From positions 1-50,544 of the forward strand of contig JAWRHV010000004.1 of the NCBI GenBank assembly GCA_040266995.1: a stretch of 50,544 nucleotides of DNA, in the 5' to 3' direction. Below are positions 1-8,798 of the stretch, one piece after another (within the stretch, counting starts at the first letter, position 1; every line of letters begins with the position of its first letter). The translations under genes and the position numbers were made by a program. The notes below the pieces were generated by a model that was not told the origin of the DNA, searched no databases, and saw nothing but the letters and a program-made list of their open reading frames with translations. This stretch comes from UBA4312 sp040266995 (GTDB taxonomy: Bacteria; Bacillota_I; Bacilli_A; Erysipelotrichales; Erysipelotrichaceae).

Positions 1-59
1 CATTGGCTGAACAGATATTTAAAGGTTAAATCCTGCGTCAAGTCTAATGGATTTGTCAT
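1..59 (-). CDS. Probable Rpn/PD-(D/E)XK nuclease-family protein, N-terminus only
   Basis: Only about 19 codons of the 5' end are inside the window; the gene runs off the left edge. An ATG at 59 is preceded by a strong AAGGAGG about ten bases upstream, so a real gene start is likely. The peptide begins MTNPLDLTQDLTFKYLFSQ. The pattern (D/N)-x-x-FK-x-(I/L)F near the N-terminus is typical of the Rpn/transposase_31 family of PD-(D/E)XK nucleases. That assignment is an inference from 19 residues and is weak; the catalytic core is outside the window. Confidence 0.45.
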   Translation of the reverse strand, partial: MTNPLDLTQDLTFKYLFSQ

Positions 60-108
60 AAATGATTGACCTCCTTGTATTATCGTTAACGTCTATGCAC
101 CTTGTGCA

Positions 109-137
109 ACAAAAAAATGCAGAGTTTTTTCTGCATT
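109..137 (-). terminator. Rho-independent terminator of the acyl-CoA ligase gene
   Basis: On the minus strand AATGCAGA and TCTGCATT form a perfect 8-bp stem around a six-base loop, followed by seven T. It begins two bases after the stop codon at 139. Confidence 0.9.
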
Positions 138-138
138 T

Positions 139-1860
139 CTAATCATTTTTTATTGGTTTATATTTAGCCAGCTCCGCTTCTTCCAGCTTTCGATAAGCTA
201 CTTTACCGACTAACGTCTTTGGTAGCTCATCTCGGAACTCGATATCTTTTGGCATGGCATATTTGGCAATATGTTTCCGGCAGTATGCCATCAGTTCGTC
301 CTTTGTTTCCGCATTGGCCTTTACACCTGGTTTTAACATCACAAAGGCCTTCACTGCCTGCATACGATAATCATCCGGAACACCGATTACACAACTCATC
401 TGTACCTTTTCATGCGCATCAATGATGTTTTCCAGCTGGGCCGGATATACATTATAACCGGAGGAAATAATCATTCGTTTGGCACGGCCTTTAAAGTAGA
501 TGAAACCTTCCTCATCCATGACACCTAAATCCCCGGTATAGACCCAGGTAAGCCCATCATCATGGACCCGCAATGTATGAGCAGTTTCTTCCGGATTGTC
601 CAGATATCCCTTCATGACCGTCGGTCCGGCCAGCAGGATTTCTCCTTCCTGTCCATATGGCAGTTCCTGGTCAGTATCCGGGTTAACGATTTTAATAAAA
701 GTATCTGAGAATGGTATTCCGATACTGCCTTCTTTGTAACGATCTCTTGGGGTTAGGCAGCAGGCAGTGACCGTTTCCGTGGTTCCATAGCCCTCTCGCA
801 CCTGGATTGCGGCATTGTGATCTGCCAGAAATTTATCGAATTTCTTTTTCAATTCCACGGATAAAGAATCCCCACCGGAGAATACTCCCTTCAGACAGCT
901 GAGATCTTGTCCATCCATTGATGGTAAACGTAATAAAGCTTCATATAAAGTTGGAACCCCGGCAATAAAATTGCACTTGTATTTGGTAATCAGTTTGGCA
1001 TAGCTTTGCGCCGTAAACCGAGGCACAAGAATGCATCGCCCTCCTTGTGAGAGCATCGTATGGATGCATACACCCAGCCCAAAGCCATGGAAGATCGGCA
1101 TGGCCGCCAGCATCTTGTCTCCCGGGCGAAACATCTGGTTGGCCGCAACCACCTGTTGTCCTAATGCGTTGAAGTTGAGATTGGTCAAGACAATTCCCTT
1201 GGTCGTTCCTGTCGTCCCTCCGGAATAAAGGATGACCGCCGGATCCTGGGCCGATCGTGTCACTTTATACCGATAGAAGCAATGTTTGCTAAGACGGGTA
1301 AATTCCTTCCAGCGGATCACCGGGGCATCGCTTGGGATCTTCTCCACTTTTCGCCCTTCTGTTAACATATAACCGGCTTTGACCGGTCGTGTCAGCTCAT
1401 CCTTGACGCTGGCAATAATGATATTCACAATACCGGTATTGGCACGGATGTGATCAAATTTATGATAGAACTGATCCAGGGTAATGGCAGTTACGCTCTT
1501 GGATTCATTTAAATAGAATTCGATTTCCTTTTCTGCAGATAAAGGGTGGATCATATTACAGATCCCGCCGATCAGATTGACCGCATAAAACATATAAATC
1601 GCCTGCGGACAGTTCGGCATCGCAATGGTAACGCGGTCTCCCTGGCGTACACCGATGGTACGTAAAGATTTGGCACACATATTGATGCGTTCAATCAATT
1701 CTTTATAGGTTGTGGATTTGCCCATAAAATCAAAGGCGATATGTTTGGGATACTTTTCGGCAATCCGTTCAACGGCTTCGTACATCGAGCCTTGAAAATA
1801 TTCCAATGTAGCCGGTACTTCCCCCATCTGGGACAGCCACGGCGCTTTTACTTGTTCCAT
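139..1860 (-). CDS. Long-chain acyl-CoA ligase (AMP-forming)
   Basis: This 573-residue ANL-superfamily adenylating enzyme should activate a carboxylic acid, probably a fatty acid, to its acyl-AMP and then acyl-CoA. The family motifs are all present: the P-loop SGGTTGTTKG near residue 213, YGTTE near 360, YTGDLG with the following GRAKRMIISSG hinge near 450, and the late lysine in TLVGKVAYRK near the C-terminus. The longer frame opens at a TTG at 1878; I chose the ATG at 1860 because CAGGAG lies six bases before it. It is transcribed alone between two terminators. The exact acyl substrate cannot be read from sequence; a FadD-like role is the default inference. Confidence 0.88.
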   Translation of the reverse strand: MEQVKAPWLSQMGEVPATLEYFQGSMYEAVERIAEKYPKHIAFDFMGKSTTYKELIERINMCAKSLRTIGVRQGDRVTIAMPNCPQAIYMFYAVNLIGGICNMIHPLSAEKEIEFYLNESKSVTAITLDQFYHKFDHIRANTGIVNIIIASVKDELTRPVKAGYMLTEGRKVEKIPSDAPVIRWKEFTRLSKHCFYRYKVTRSAQDPAVILYSGGTTGTTKGIVLTNLNFNALGQQVVAANQMFRPGDKMLAAMPIFHGFGLGVCIHTMLSQGGRCILVPRFTAQSYAKLITKYKCNFIAGVPTLYEALLRLPSMDGQDLSCLKGVFSGGDSLSVELKKKFDKFLADHNAAIQVREGYGTTETVTACCLTPRDRYKEGSIGIPFSDTFIKIVNPDTDQELPYGQEGEILLAGPTVMKGYLDNPEETAHTLRVHDDGLTWVYTGDLGVMDEEGFIYFKGRAKRMIISSGYNVYPAQLENIIDAHEKVQMSCVIGVPDDYRMQAVKAFVMLKPGVKANAETKDELMAYCRKHIAKYAMPKDIEFRDELPKTLVGKVAYRKLEEAELAKYKPIKND

Positions 1861-1883
1861 AGTTTTCTCCTGTTCCAAAGTTG

Positions 1884-1889
1884 ATTATA
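1884..1889 (-). promoter_or_regulatory. Extended -10 promoter of the acyl-CoA ligase gene
   Basis: TGATATAAT (TGn plus TATAAT) lies about 24 bases before the ATG at 1860. There is no good -35 box; its position would fall in the upstream terminator stem. Confidence 0.65.
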
Positions 1890-1897
1890 TCACAGAA

Positions 1898-1929
1898 AGA
1901 AAAGAATCTCTTCGTAATAGAAGAGATTC
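1898..1929 (-). terminator. Rho-independent terminator of the two-repeat secreted protein gene
   Basis: GAATCTCTTC and GAAGAGATTC form a perfect 10-bp stem with a six-base loop (1904-1929), followed on the minus strand by TTTTCTTTC. Confidence 0.85.
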
Positions 1930-1937
1930 CCGTTTTC

Positions 1938-2729
1938 CTATGGCTTCATTTCATATTTTCCGGTTGTGATCGAATCACTGGCATCGTTGCGAAGCTTATT
2001 CTTATTCCGTTTGACTTTCATTGTCACTTCATCTTCATCAAAATCCAATGTCAGCTTCTTAAACGAATCCGAAATATTTTCTCCCTTTTCATCCACGACT
2101 TTCTTGATGCGGATCGTATCCCCATCAAAGACAGCACTCTTTACATCCAGTTTGTATACAATTTCTTCATCTGTGTTTGGAAAAATACAACGTAGCTTTA
2201 AGCTCTTTTTGCCTATCTTCAACGCGTATTCCGTCTGGCCGTCCTCGGAGACATATGTGTATCCATCATAATCCATGTAATCTTGTATGGAAGCATCCGG
2301 ATTGATAAAACTATAACTGCCATCCTTAATACCCGCTGCGGATCCATCGGTTCGTTCAACCTCCATTGTCACTTCAAAACTTTCAAATTCAAATTCCAGT
2401 TTTGAAAATGAATCCGAGACATCCTGGCCATCTTCTTTGGCGACTTTATGTATGATTATTGTATCTTCATCAAAATTTGCACTGTCCAGATCCAGTGTAT
2501 ATACTTCTTCTTGGGCTTTCGCATCCTTCGATCCGTAACAAACTAATGTAAACGTATCGTTATCCATTTGCAGCGCATATCTGGGTTGTCCGTTCCCGGA
2601 AGCATATGTATAGCCGTCATACTTTTCCACATCTTTTATGTCCGTTATCTGGATTTCATCGGCATAGATATTCCCGGACATGGATAAACAAACCAGTCCC
2701 ATGGCTAATCCTTTGAACCATCGTTTCAT
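1938..2729 (-). CDS. Secreted protein of unknown function with two tandem repeats
   Basis: I do not recognise a named family. The 263-residue product has a short basic N-terminus and a hydrophobic stretch (residues 1-23) ending in an AYAD-like signal peptidase site (NIYADE). The mature part consists of two copies of a roughly 90-residue module, about residues 35-130 and 150-245. Both open with YDGYTY and continue with YAL, a V-x-C or L-x-C segment, a YxLDxxxxxFDxDTIxI segment, then VSDSF or ISDSF and an acidic beta-rich tail ending VTM(E/K)V. One cysteine per module is conserved. AGGAGG precedes the ATG. The composition suggests an extracellular beta-sandwich. It is flanked by its own terminator and probably its own promoter near 2740-2775. 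Confidence 0.8.
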   Translation of the reverse strand: MKRWFKGLAMGLVCLSMSGNIYADEIQITDIKDVEKYDGYTYASGNGQPRYALQMDNDTFTLVCYGSKDAKAQEEVYTLDLDSANFDEDTIIIHKVAKEDGQDVSDSFSKLEFEFESFEVTMEVERTDGSAAGIKDGSYSFINPDASIQDYMDYDGYTYVSEDGQTEYALKIGKKSLKLRCIFPNTDEEIVYKLDVKSAVFDGDTIRIKKVVDEKGENISDSFKKLTLDFDEDEVTMKVKRNKNKLRNDASDSITTGKYEMKP

Positions 2730-2787
2730 AAGGATCCTCCTTTCTTCTATCTATAACTTATAACAGTTTGGCATCAAACCTGTCATT

Positions 2788-5385
2788 CTAGTCCATAGAA
2801 GTCATAACGCACGTTAAATAGGTTTCCACACAATCGGACTGATATAAAGCTTCATTGAGCTTCTGGTTGGAATCCAGATAGCTCACGAAGAAGTCATCAG
2901 AAAGCTTTTGCAGAGACTGCACCTTTTTCTCTTTTTCGCTCACGTCCTCCAAGGCTTTCTGCAGATCTGTTGGTTCTTTTACGGTTATACCGGTCAAATC
3001 TTTGATCTGTGCTATAAACGGCTTATTGTTTGTTTTCCAGCCCTTCCATTCATCTTCGTCATAATCGGCGGTTTTTTTAATGATCTTCTTTAACTGTTTT
3101 TTGGCGGTGGTATACTTCGTTTCATTCTGCAGCGATTCCAGATACTCCGGCAAAGAATCAATCGGTTTGTTTTCCTGCACATCCAGATCCAGGTCTTTGA
3201 GCATTTGCTCCACCGGCACCTTTGGATCCTGGCCGGACAAATAATAGGCCAGCATCACAAAGGAGGCCCGATGTTCATGATAGGCTTGTTCCGATGGAAT
3301 ATGATCCATCAGCTTTTCCTTGTATGTATCCACCGTTTCCGTTCCGGTATAGTCTACCCCGCTGATTTCCTTAAATGTCGTATAAAAGTCTTCGTCCGCC
3401 TGTATCGTAATGGTTTTTCCATAACGATAATACGCCCATTCCGACAGAGGAAACAAGCAATACCAATCCCCTTCGTAATTGATATTAAAGATATTTTGAT
3501 AACTCAAGCCGGCATTGCGGCTGACATTCGGACACCCAAAGGTATACGCATAGATGTTTTCATAGGTTATCATGCCCTGGTCCATGCTGTCATCGGTAAG
3601 CTGGCCGGCCAGATAATTGGCAATGGCGGCCCCTCGGTTGTGTCCGGTAATCAAAATCTTGCGATGCGTCGCATCCAGTCCGTCCTTTTCAAAGTATTCC
3701 TGCATCAACGTATTGTAGATTTCCTTGGTGGCTTTATAATACCCATCATGATGCTGGCCGTTTTCTCCCAGATTGAAGTTGGAAAACCATTCATCGTTTT
3801 CCATGGAGCCACGGATGGCCACCACATAGATGCGCACCCTTTTCCCGTTGATCTCCACATCCTTAAAGGCAACAGTATATGCCGCAAAATCCGGATCCTG
3901 GTAGGTTGCCTGACGCCGATAATTATAGACATCCACGTTCGTAAAGCCGATTTGTTGATAAACATCCAGGATCTGGGCTTGATGATATGCACAAGCGCTC
4001 AGGGAAACGGACATATCCATCAGCTTCGGATCCGGTTGACGGGACACACTGCTTTTTGACCAGAAAGAATCGGAATACGCAAACCGATGCGTCCCATAGG
4101 AGTCAATTCCGGTATAGCGGGCTTTGATGATCGGGGGCGCCGTTTTTTCTTCGTGCGTGATCGTATCTTCTTTGTCAGAAACAGCCGTCATCTCCTTCGC
4201 TACGGAATCATCAAAATCAGCCGCCGTCCAGTAGAAGAAATCGGAGGCATTCCCGACACAAATACGATCCACAACATGCTCGGCATTGTCCTCCGGGGTA
4301 TCACTGCCACTGTATTTTCGTGCCGCCGACTCAAAGATCATATAGATATCATCCCCGTCGATGACAATATTTTCAGCCATAGGGGGTACCGTGTAATAAT
4401 CATGCATGGCCATCGCATCCTTTGCGCTGCCATCCATTCGTACCTCATATAAATAAATCTTATGGTCATACTCCCGATTTAAAAAGTTTCGGCTTTTCGA
4501 ACAGCTGACAGCCAGACAGTCCCGTCCGTTGATTTTAGTAAAGGCGGCCCCATTGGCATTGGAAGGCAGAACAAACATGTCCTCTGTTTCTTTGAGCTGC
4601 ACGGAGTTTCCCAGTTCATTGACATCAAAAGCATGTAAGGACCCATTGGTCGCGTATTCATAGTTTCCGACCCACAGCTGGTCCTGATACCATGTCAGAT
4701 AGGACGCCGTGTATTTACAGTCTAATGTATGATCTAAAGACATAGCCATGGCATCCTGGTTCATTCGCACCGCTTGATCGATCCGATATATGGAAATCGA
4801 ACCCACCTGCCGATCGGAACCTAACGCAATCCAGACTCGTGCTTTTCCATATGCCAGACCGCCTACATGATTGACCAGCGCCTTCTGGCCGCTAAACGAG
4901 TTTCCATTGTATTCACTGACTACGGTTCCGTTATATGTATATAAAGAAATCGTCGTCAAATAGTCGCCTGTTTTCTTATCCAGCACATAAAGTACCGAAG
5001 GATGATTATAATAGGTGGTGTTTTCACAATAGGCAGAAATCAGAATATAGTTTTCGGTGACACACATGCCTTGCGGGATCATGCATGTACACAACTCATC
5101 ATAGACATTTCCTCGGCGGTCCACCATCCGAAGGTGGGTCTTTTCTAATCCGGGAACCGGTATCGTTCGTTTTTCCGACAACACCGACGTTACCGGGTAT
5201 TCTTCCTTCGCCTGGTTAAATACATCCTGAGCGTATCGGTAATCGCGGCTGGTAGAATAATAAGATGCCTCTTTTCGACCGTAAGTAGGAACTTCCGGAT
5301 AAGAAGGAATTAAATACCAGAGCCCGATTCCTGTACATACCAGGATCAATATCACAATCAAAATCCTCTTCATTCTTTTCTTCAT
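2788..5385 (-). CDS. Membrane-anchored lipase (class 3)-fold protein lacking the catalytic serine
   Basis: The 865-residue product has an N-terminal membrane segment (about residues 5-23), a region of WD/PQQ-propeller-like beta repeats (about 80-400) and a C-terminal lipase class 3 fold (about 460-730) followed by a helical tail. The nucleophile elbow reads ITGHNRGAAIANYL: the codon is AAC (3637-3639), so the usual serine of GHSxG is asparagine. The candidate Asp (INYEGDWYCLFPL) and His (AYHEHRASF) remain. It may be a pseudo-lipase or use another chemistry. The open frame extends upstream to 5493, but that stretch covers the terminator of the preceding gene. The ATG at 5385 sits six bases after an extended -10, so the mRNA may be leaderless. 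Confidence 0.82.
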   Translation of the reverse strand: MKKRMKRILIVILILVCTGIGLWYLIPSYPEVPTYGRKEASYYSTSRDYRYAQDVFNQAKEEYPVTSVLSEKRTIPVPGLEKTHLRMVDRRGNVYDELCTCMIPQGMCVTENYILISAYCENTTYYNHPSVLYVLDKKTGDYLTTISLYTYNGTVVSEYNGNSFSGQKALVNHVGGLAYGKARVWIALGSDRQVGSISIYRIDQAVRMNQDAMAMSLDHTLDCKYTASYLTWYQDQLWVGNYEYATNGSLHAFDVNELGNSVQLKETEDMFVLPSNANGAAFTKINGRDCLAVSCSKSRNFLNREYDHKIYLYEVRMDGSAKDAMAMHDYYTVPPMAENIVIDGDDIYMIFESAARKYSGSDTPEDNAEHVVDRICVGNASDFFYWTAADFDDSVAKEMTAVSDKEDTITHEEKTAPPIIKARYTGIDSYGTHRFAYSDSFWSKSSVSRQPDPKLMDMSVSLSACAYHQAQILDVYQQIGFTNVDVYNYRRQATYQDPDFAAYTVAFKDVEINGKRVRIYVVAIRGSMENDEWFSNFNLGENGQHHDGYYKATKEIYNTLMQEYFEKDGLDATHRKILITGHNRGAAIANYLAGQLTDDSMDQGMITYENIYAYTFGCPNVSRNAGLSYQNIFNINYEGDWYCLFPLSEWAYYRYGKTITIQADEDFYTTFKEISGVDYTGTETVDTYKEKLMDHIPSEQAYHEHRASFVMLAYYLSGQDPKVPVEQMLKDLDLDVQENKPIDSLPEYLESLQNETKYTTAKKQLKKIIKKTADYDEDEWKGWKTNNKPFIAQIKDLTGITVKEPTDLQKALEDVSEKEKKVQSLQKLSDDFFVSYLDSNQKLNEALYQSDCVETYLTCVMTSMD

Positions 5386-5391
5386 ACGCTT

Positions 5392-5397
5392 AGTATA
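5392..5397 (-). promoter_or_regulatory. Extended -10 box of the lipase-fold gene; predicted leaderless start
   Basis: TGGTATACT (TGn plus TATACT) ends six bases before the ATG at 5385, so +1 would fall on the A of ATG. No Shine-Dalgarno sequence is present. The -35 position (CAATGG) is poor. Confidence 0.6.
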
Positions 5398-5429
5398 CCA
5401 TGTTCCTGCTGTTTCCATTGTTCCGGCGC

Positions 5430-5460
5430 ATAAGAAAAGAGCCAGGGAATACCTGACTCT
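5430..5460 (-). terminator. Rho-independent terminator of the Na/Pi transporter gene
   Basis: AGAGTCAGG and CCTGGCTCT pair (one G-T) around a short loop, followed by TTTTCTTA. It lies 30 bases after the transporter stop codon and rules out the longer start of the next gene. Confidence 0.85.
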
Positions 5461-5489
5461 GTACAAAGCTTTTACTTCATGTTGATTTA

Positions 5490-7307
5490 TCAAACAGCCT
5501 CTACGCCTTTTTCTTTTTGATTGATATTCTGGATGGCCTCCATATACCTCTGGCTTGCCTGGGCATAGTTTTGATTATAGTTTTCATCGGTTCCTGAACT
5601 GATCTTGGAAAAATACGTGTGTTTGTGTTTTGCCAGATCCGGATGAACACGGATAATGACCGCATTCCCTATATTTGAACAAATACCCGCTACCATCTTA
5701 AAACATGACATCAGGTTTACAAAACTGGCATCCGCATAGATGTCGCATGTTCCTTCGCTCATCCGTTTCAGATGATCTTCCTTCAGGATATCGATCATCT
5801 CATCCACGACCTGCTCTAAAGGAGCAATCGCATAGGCAGCTTCCACATCACGTTTGGAGAAAGCCAGTTCGGCATTGGACATGACCTCTCTGATCAGATC
5901 CATCAGAACAGCCAGCTGTAAATGCGCAATATGTGAAATAACCGTGTTGTTGTCATGAAGGTCTTTGGCGACATCCGCAATATCTTCAGCGATGTCTCCC
6001 AGATTTTCAAACTCCGTTGTCATTTTATAATATTGATCCAGAATCGTTACATGATACGATTCCTGCAGATGAGGGAGCAGTTCCACAATGTATTTACTGA
6101 TGCGGTCGCTCAGCTCATCAATGTGGGCTTCTTCTTCCGCTATTTCCATATGTGCATCTTCCTTGTAGACACGTAACAGATCGACAGCTCTCTGTATATT
6201 GTCTTCCGATGCATGGAAAGTCGTCAACAAGGCATTGTAACAGCTTCGTAAAGCCAACGCCGGTGTATCCACAAACGCGGAGCTTAACGAATCGTAGACA
6301 TCCCGGTATTTGTTCTGTGGTACCGGTTCCTCTTTGACGATCTGGATACTCAGTTTTTCAAATCGGTTCAAAAACGGCAGCAATATCAAAGCACACGCAA
6401 GATTGAAGACCGTATTGGTATTGGCAATCATGCCGGAATTGACGGTCTGATTCCATAAACCATCCAACACTCCCAGATGATGGGCAATAAAAACACCGAT
6501 CAATACCAGAATCGACTTGAAAAAGTTAAAGATGATATTCACCATACCCACACGTCTTGGTTCTGTTTTCGACCCGATCCAGCAAACGATCAAGGTGGTG
6601 ACACAATCTCCCAGATAGACGCCGACGATGACAGAATAAATTGCCTTGAACGTCAGCATACCCGAAGAGGAGAAAGCCTGTAAAATACCAATGGTGGCGG
6701 AAGAGCTCTGCAAGACAAAGGCCACCGCCGCACCGGTGATGTATCCCAAAACCGGATTGTTTCCCAGTCCGGTAAACAGATGCTGAACGATTTCGGATTG
6801 TCCGAAAGCCTCGACGGCAGCGGTCATGTTCATTAAACCGGTAAACAAAATACCAAAACCAATTGCGATATTTCCGACTGATTTCTGATTCTTAAAGCCC
6901 ATGATCAGAATAATTCCGATCACCAATGTCAGCGGGGCTAACGTCGATGGCTGAAAGAAGCGCAAAAGAGCGCCGCTGTCCGCATTTAGATCCAATAAAC
7001 GAATGATCTGTCCTGTCACGGTCGTACCGACATTGGCACCGACGATGATTCCCAGAGACTGATGCAAAGTCAGAATACCAGCCCCAACCAGCCCGGCTGT
7101 AATCACGATCGTGGCAGTCGATGACTGAATCAGCGCTGTAATTGCCAATCCCAACAAAAAAGCTTTAAATGGATTGTTGGTGACATGTTCCATGGCTCGT
7201 TTCAAAGTACCGGATGAGCTTTCTTTCAGGCCGTCTCCCATTAAACGCATGCCGTAAAGAAATAAAGCCAATCCGCCAAACAAGCTTAATATGTCAAAAA
7301 AACTCAT
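5490..7307 (-). CDS. Na+/phosphate cotransporter family protein with PhoU-like tail
   Basis: The 605-residue protein is predicted to move phosphate across the membrane with sodium, or to export it. Its membrane half (residues 1-310) contains the two inverted family repeats, each with the QSS signature: QSSTATIVITAG near residue 61 and QSSSATIGILQ near 200. Multiple hydrophobic helices surround them. The C-terminal 250 residues are soluble, helical and PhoU-like, with two helical-bundle halves, as in the YjbB/NptA branch. AGGAGA precedes the ATG. It is a single-gene unit with its own terminator. No pho-type regulatory site was recognised upstream. Confidence 0.9.
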   Translation of the reverse strand: MSFFDILSLFGGLALFLYGMRLMGDGLKESSSGTLKRAMEHVTNNPFKAFLLGLAITALIQSSTATIVITAGLVGAGILTLHQSLGIIVGANVGTTVTGQIIRLLDLNADSGALLRFFQPSTLAPLTLVIGIILIMGFKNQKSVGNIAIGFGILFTGLMNMTAAVEAFGQSEIVQHLFTGLGNNPVLGYITGAAVAFVLQSSSATIGILQAFSSSGMLTFKAIYSVIVGVYLGDCVTTLIVCWIGSKTEPRRVGMVNIIFNFFKSILVLIGVFIAHHLGVLDGLWNQTVNSGMIANTNTVFNLACALILLPFLNRFEKLSIQIVKEEPVPQNKYRDVYDSLSSAFVDTPALALRSCYNALLTTFHASEDNIQRAVDLLRVYKEDAHMEIAEEEAHIDELSDRISKYIVELLPHLQESYHVTILDQYYKMTTEFENLGDIAEDIADVAKDLHDNNTVISHIAHLQLAVLMDLIREVMSNAELAFSKRDVEAAYAIAPLEQVVDEMIDILKEDHLKRMSEGTCDIYADASFVNLMSCFKMVAGICSNIGNAVIIRVHPDLAKHKHTYFSKISSGTDENYNQNYAQASQRYMEAIQNINQKEKGVEAV

Positions 7308-7436
7308 AAACTTCTCCTAAATTTCATATACTTTACGTATCTTTTACTTTATAGTTTATGATGAACTGTTTTTTGGGAATGTCAATAGGAAAATATCACA
7401 TATATTGCAGATTTTCACAACATCAACAATTATGAA
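7308..7436. other. Short intergenic region, nothing certain
   Basis: The segment holds the RBS of the transporter gene. A TTGACA on the minus strand near 7380 lacks a -10 box at a normal distance. No terminator is visible for the methyltransferase gene ending at 7437. Confidence 0.5.
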
Positions 7437-8798
7437 TCACTTCATGGAATCTTTGACGGCCGATCTTTTTCGATTCCTCGATCTTCTCTGTGAAGGCTTT
7501 TGTCTTTTGTTTTCCTGTAAACGGGTTGTTTTTCTTGTCAACAAAACCACTGCTTCGACCAGAGGTGTCTGTGAAAACATATCGACCGGCTGCACCTTTC
7601 GGATCGTATACCCTGTTTTTAAGGTGTTCAGATCTTTGGCCAATGTACTCGGATTGCAGGAAACATAGATGATCGTAGGAATCTGTTTTTTCAAAATGGT
7701 CTGTTTCATGGCTTCATCCAGACCGCTTCGTGGCGGGTCTACGATCAGCGTGTCCACCGGTTCTGTGATTTCCTGTAGTTTCTTTGCCGCATCCCCACGG
7801 ACAAAGCGAATGTGCTCACAATGATTGCGTTTCGCATTATTATTGGCATTTTCCACCGCATCGGCTACATATTCGATCCCGATGATCTGTTTCGCCTTGT
7901 CTTTGACATACAGGCTGATTGCGCCAATGCCACTGTAAGCCTCTACGATCGTATGGGATCTCGGTGTCCATTCGGATACGATCTGATACAAGGCGTCGGC
8001 TTGTTTCGTATTCAGCTGAAAAAAGGAACGAGGCAGCAGCTGCAGGTGGAAATCGTGAAGCGTCAGCTCCATGTTTTCGGTTCCGTACAAGTGTCGCATC
8101 GTCTCCCCGTAAACATCCACGGAATCCTCGGTCTTGATGCTCTGCCACAACGAAACCACAGCGTCGATCGCCCCAAGCTTTTCTATACACGCCGGCACCA
8201 GTTCCATCGGTCCGGTGACCAATATGATCTGGATCTTTTCATCAAATTCCCGCAGAACCAGTGTTTGGTACTCTCCCTCCGGGTATTCGTTTAAAATATC
8301 CATGACGCTTTGCCGAACTCTCTCGATCCCGCGGGAATGGACATAGCATCGATGGAGCGGCACAAAGGTCTGGCTGTCCTTTTCATACATACCGCTTTCC
8401 CAGATGCCCAGGATCCTGCGTAAAGGCAGTTTACATGTATTCCGGTAGTTCAGCGGCTCCGGATTTTTCATGACAGGCAGAACACGGCCTTTATACCCTG
8501 TGTATTTATACAGAGATTCCCGTACCATTTCTTCCTTCATCCGGGCCTGCTCCTTGTATTTGGTGTGCATCAAAGCACAACCCCCGCACTCTTTCCAGAT
8601 CGGGCATAAAGGATATCGTCGTTTTGAGGAAGCCTCTATGATGCGATCCAACTCTCCGATCGCATAGGTCTCCTTCTGTTCGGTTATGTGAAATTCTATT
8701 GTTTCATTGGGGATCACAAATGGAATAAACACCGGTTTCCGGTTTATATAGGCAATGCCTTCTCCGTTAATTCCCCATTTTTTAATCGTTGTTTTCAT
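7437..8798 (-). CDS. rlmD: 23S rRNA (uracil-5-)-methyltransferase, RlmD/RlmCD type
   Basis: This SAM-dependent enzyme of 453 residues should methylate C5 of a uracil in 23S rRNA. The N-terminus (about 5-60) resembles a TRAM RNA-binding domain. The cysteines of CPIWKECGGC (near residue 85), with a later one in HRCY, fit the [4Fe-4S] cluster of RumA-type enzymes. The methyltransferase half has VEAYSGIGAISL, DPPRSGLD and the catalytic cysteine in YVSCNPSTLAKDL. The C-terminal tail is very basic. The start overlaps the end of the upstream gene by 17 bases, with GGAGAAAAC before the ATG, so the two are translated from one mRNA. TrmA-family tRNA methylation is the alternative but lacks the cluster. 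Confidence 0.9.
   Translation of the reverse strand: MKTTIKKWGINGEGIAYINRKPVFIPFVIPNETIEFHITEQKETYAIGELDRIIEASSKRRYPLCPIWKECGGCALMHTKYKEQARMKEEMVRESLYKYTGYKGRVLPVMKNPEPLNYRNTCKLPLRRILGIWESGMYEKDSQTFVPLHRCYVHSRGIERVRQSVMDILNEYPEGEYQTLVLREFDEKIQIILVTGPMELVPACIEKLGAIDAVVSLWQSIKTEDSVDVYGETMRHLYGTENMELTLHDFHLQLLPRSFFQLNTKQADALYQIVSEWTPRSHTIVEAYSGIGAISLYVKDKAKQIIGIEYVADAVENANNNAKRNHCEHIRFVRGDAAKKLQEITEPVDTLIVDPPRSGLDEAMKQTILKKQIPTIIYVSCNPSTLAKDLNTLKTGYTIRKVQPVDMFSQTPLVEAVVLLTRKTTRLQENKRQKPSQRRSRNRKRSAVKDSMK

Noticed and set aside
3205..4059. 284-codon plus-strand frame
   Set aside because: It is antisense to the lipase-fold gene, has no ribosome binding site or promoter, and its composition reads as the complement of the real gene.
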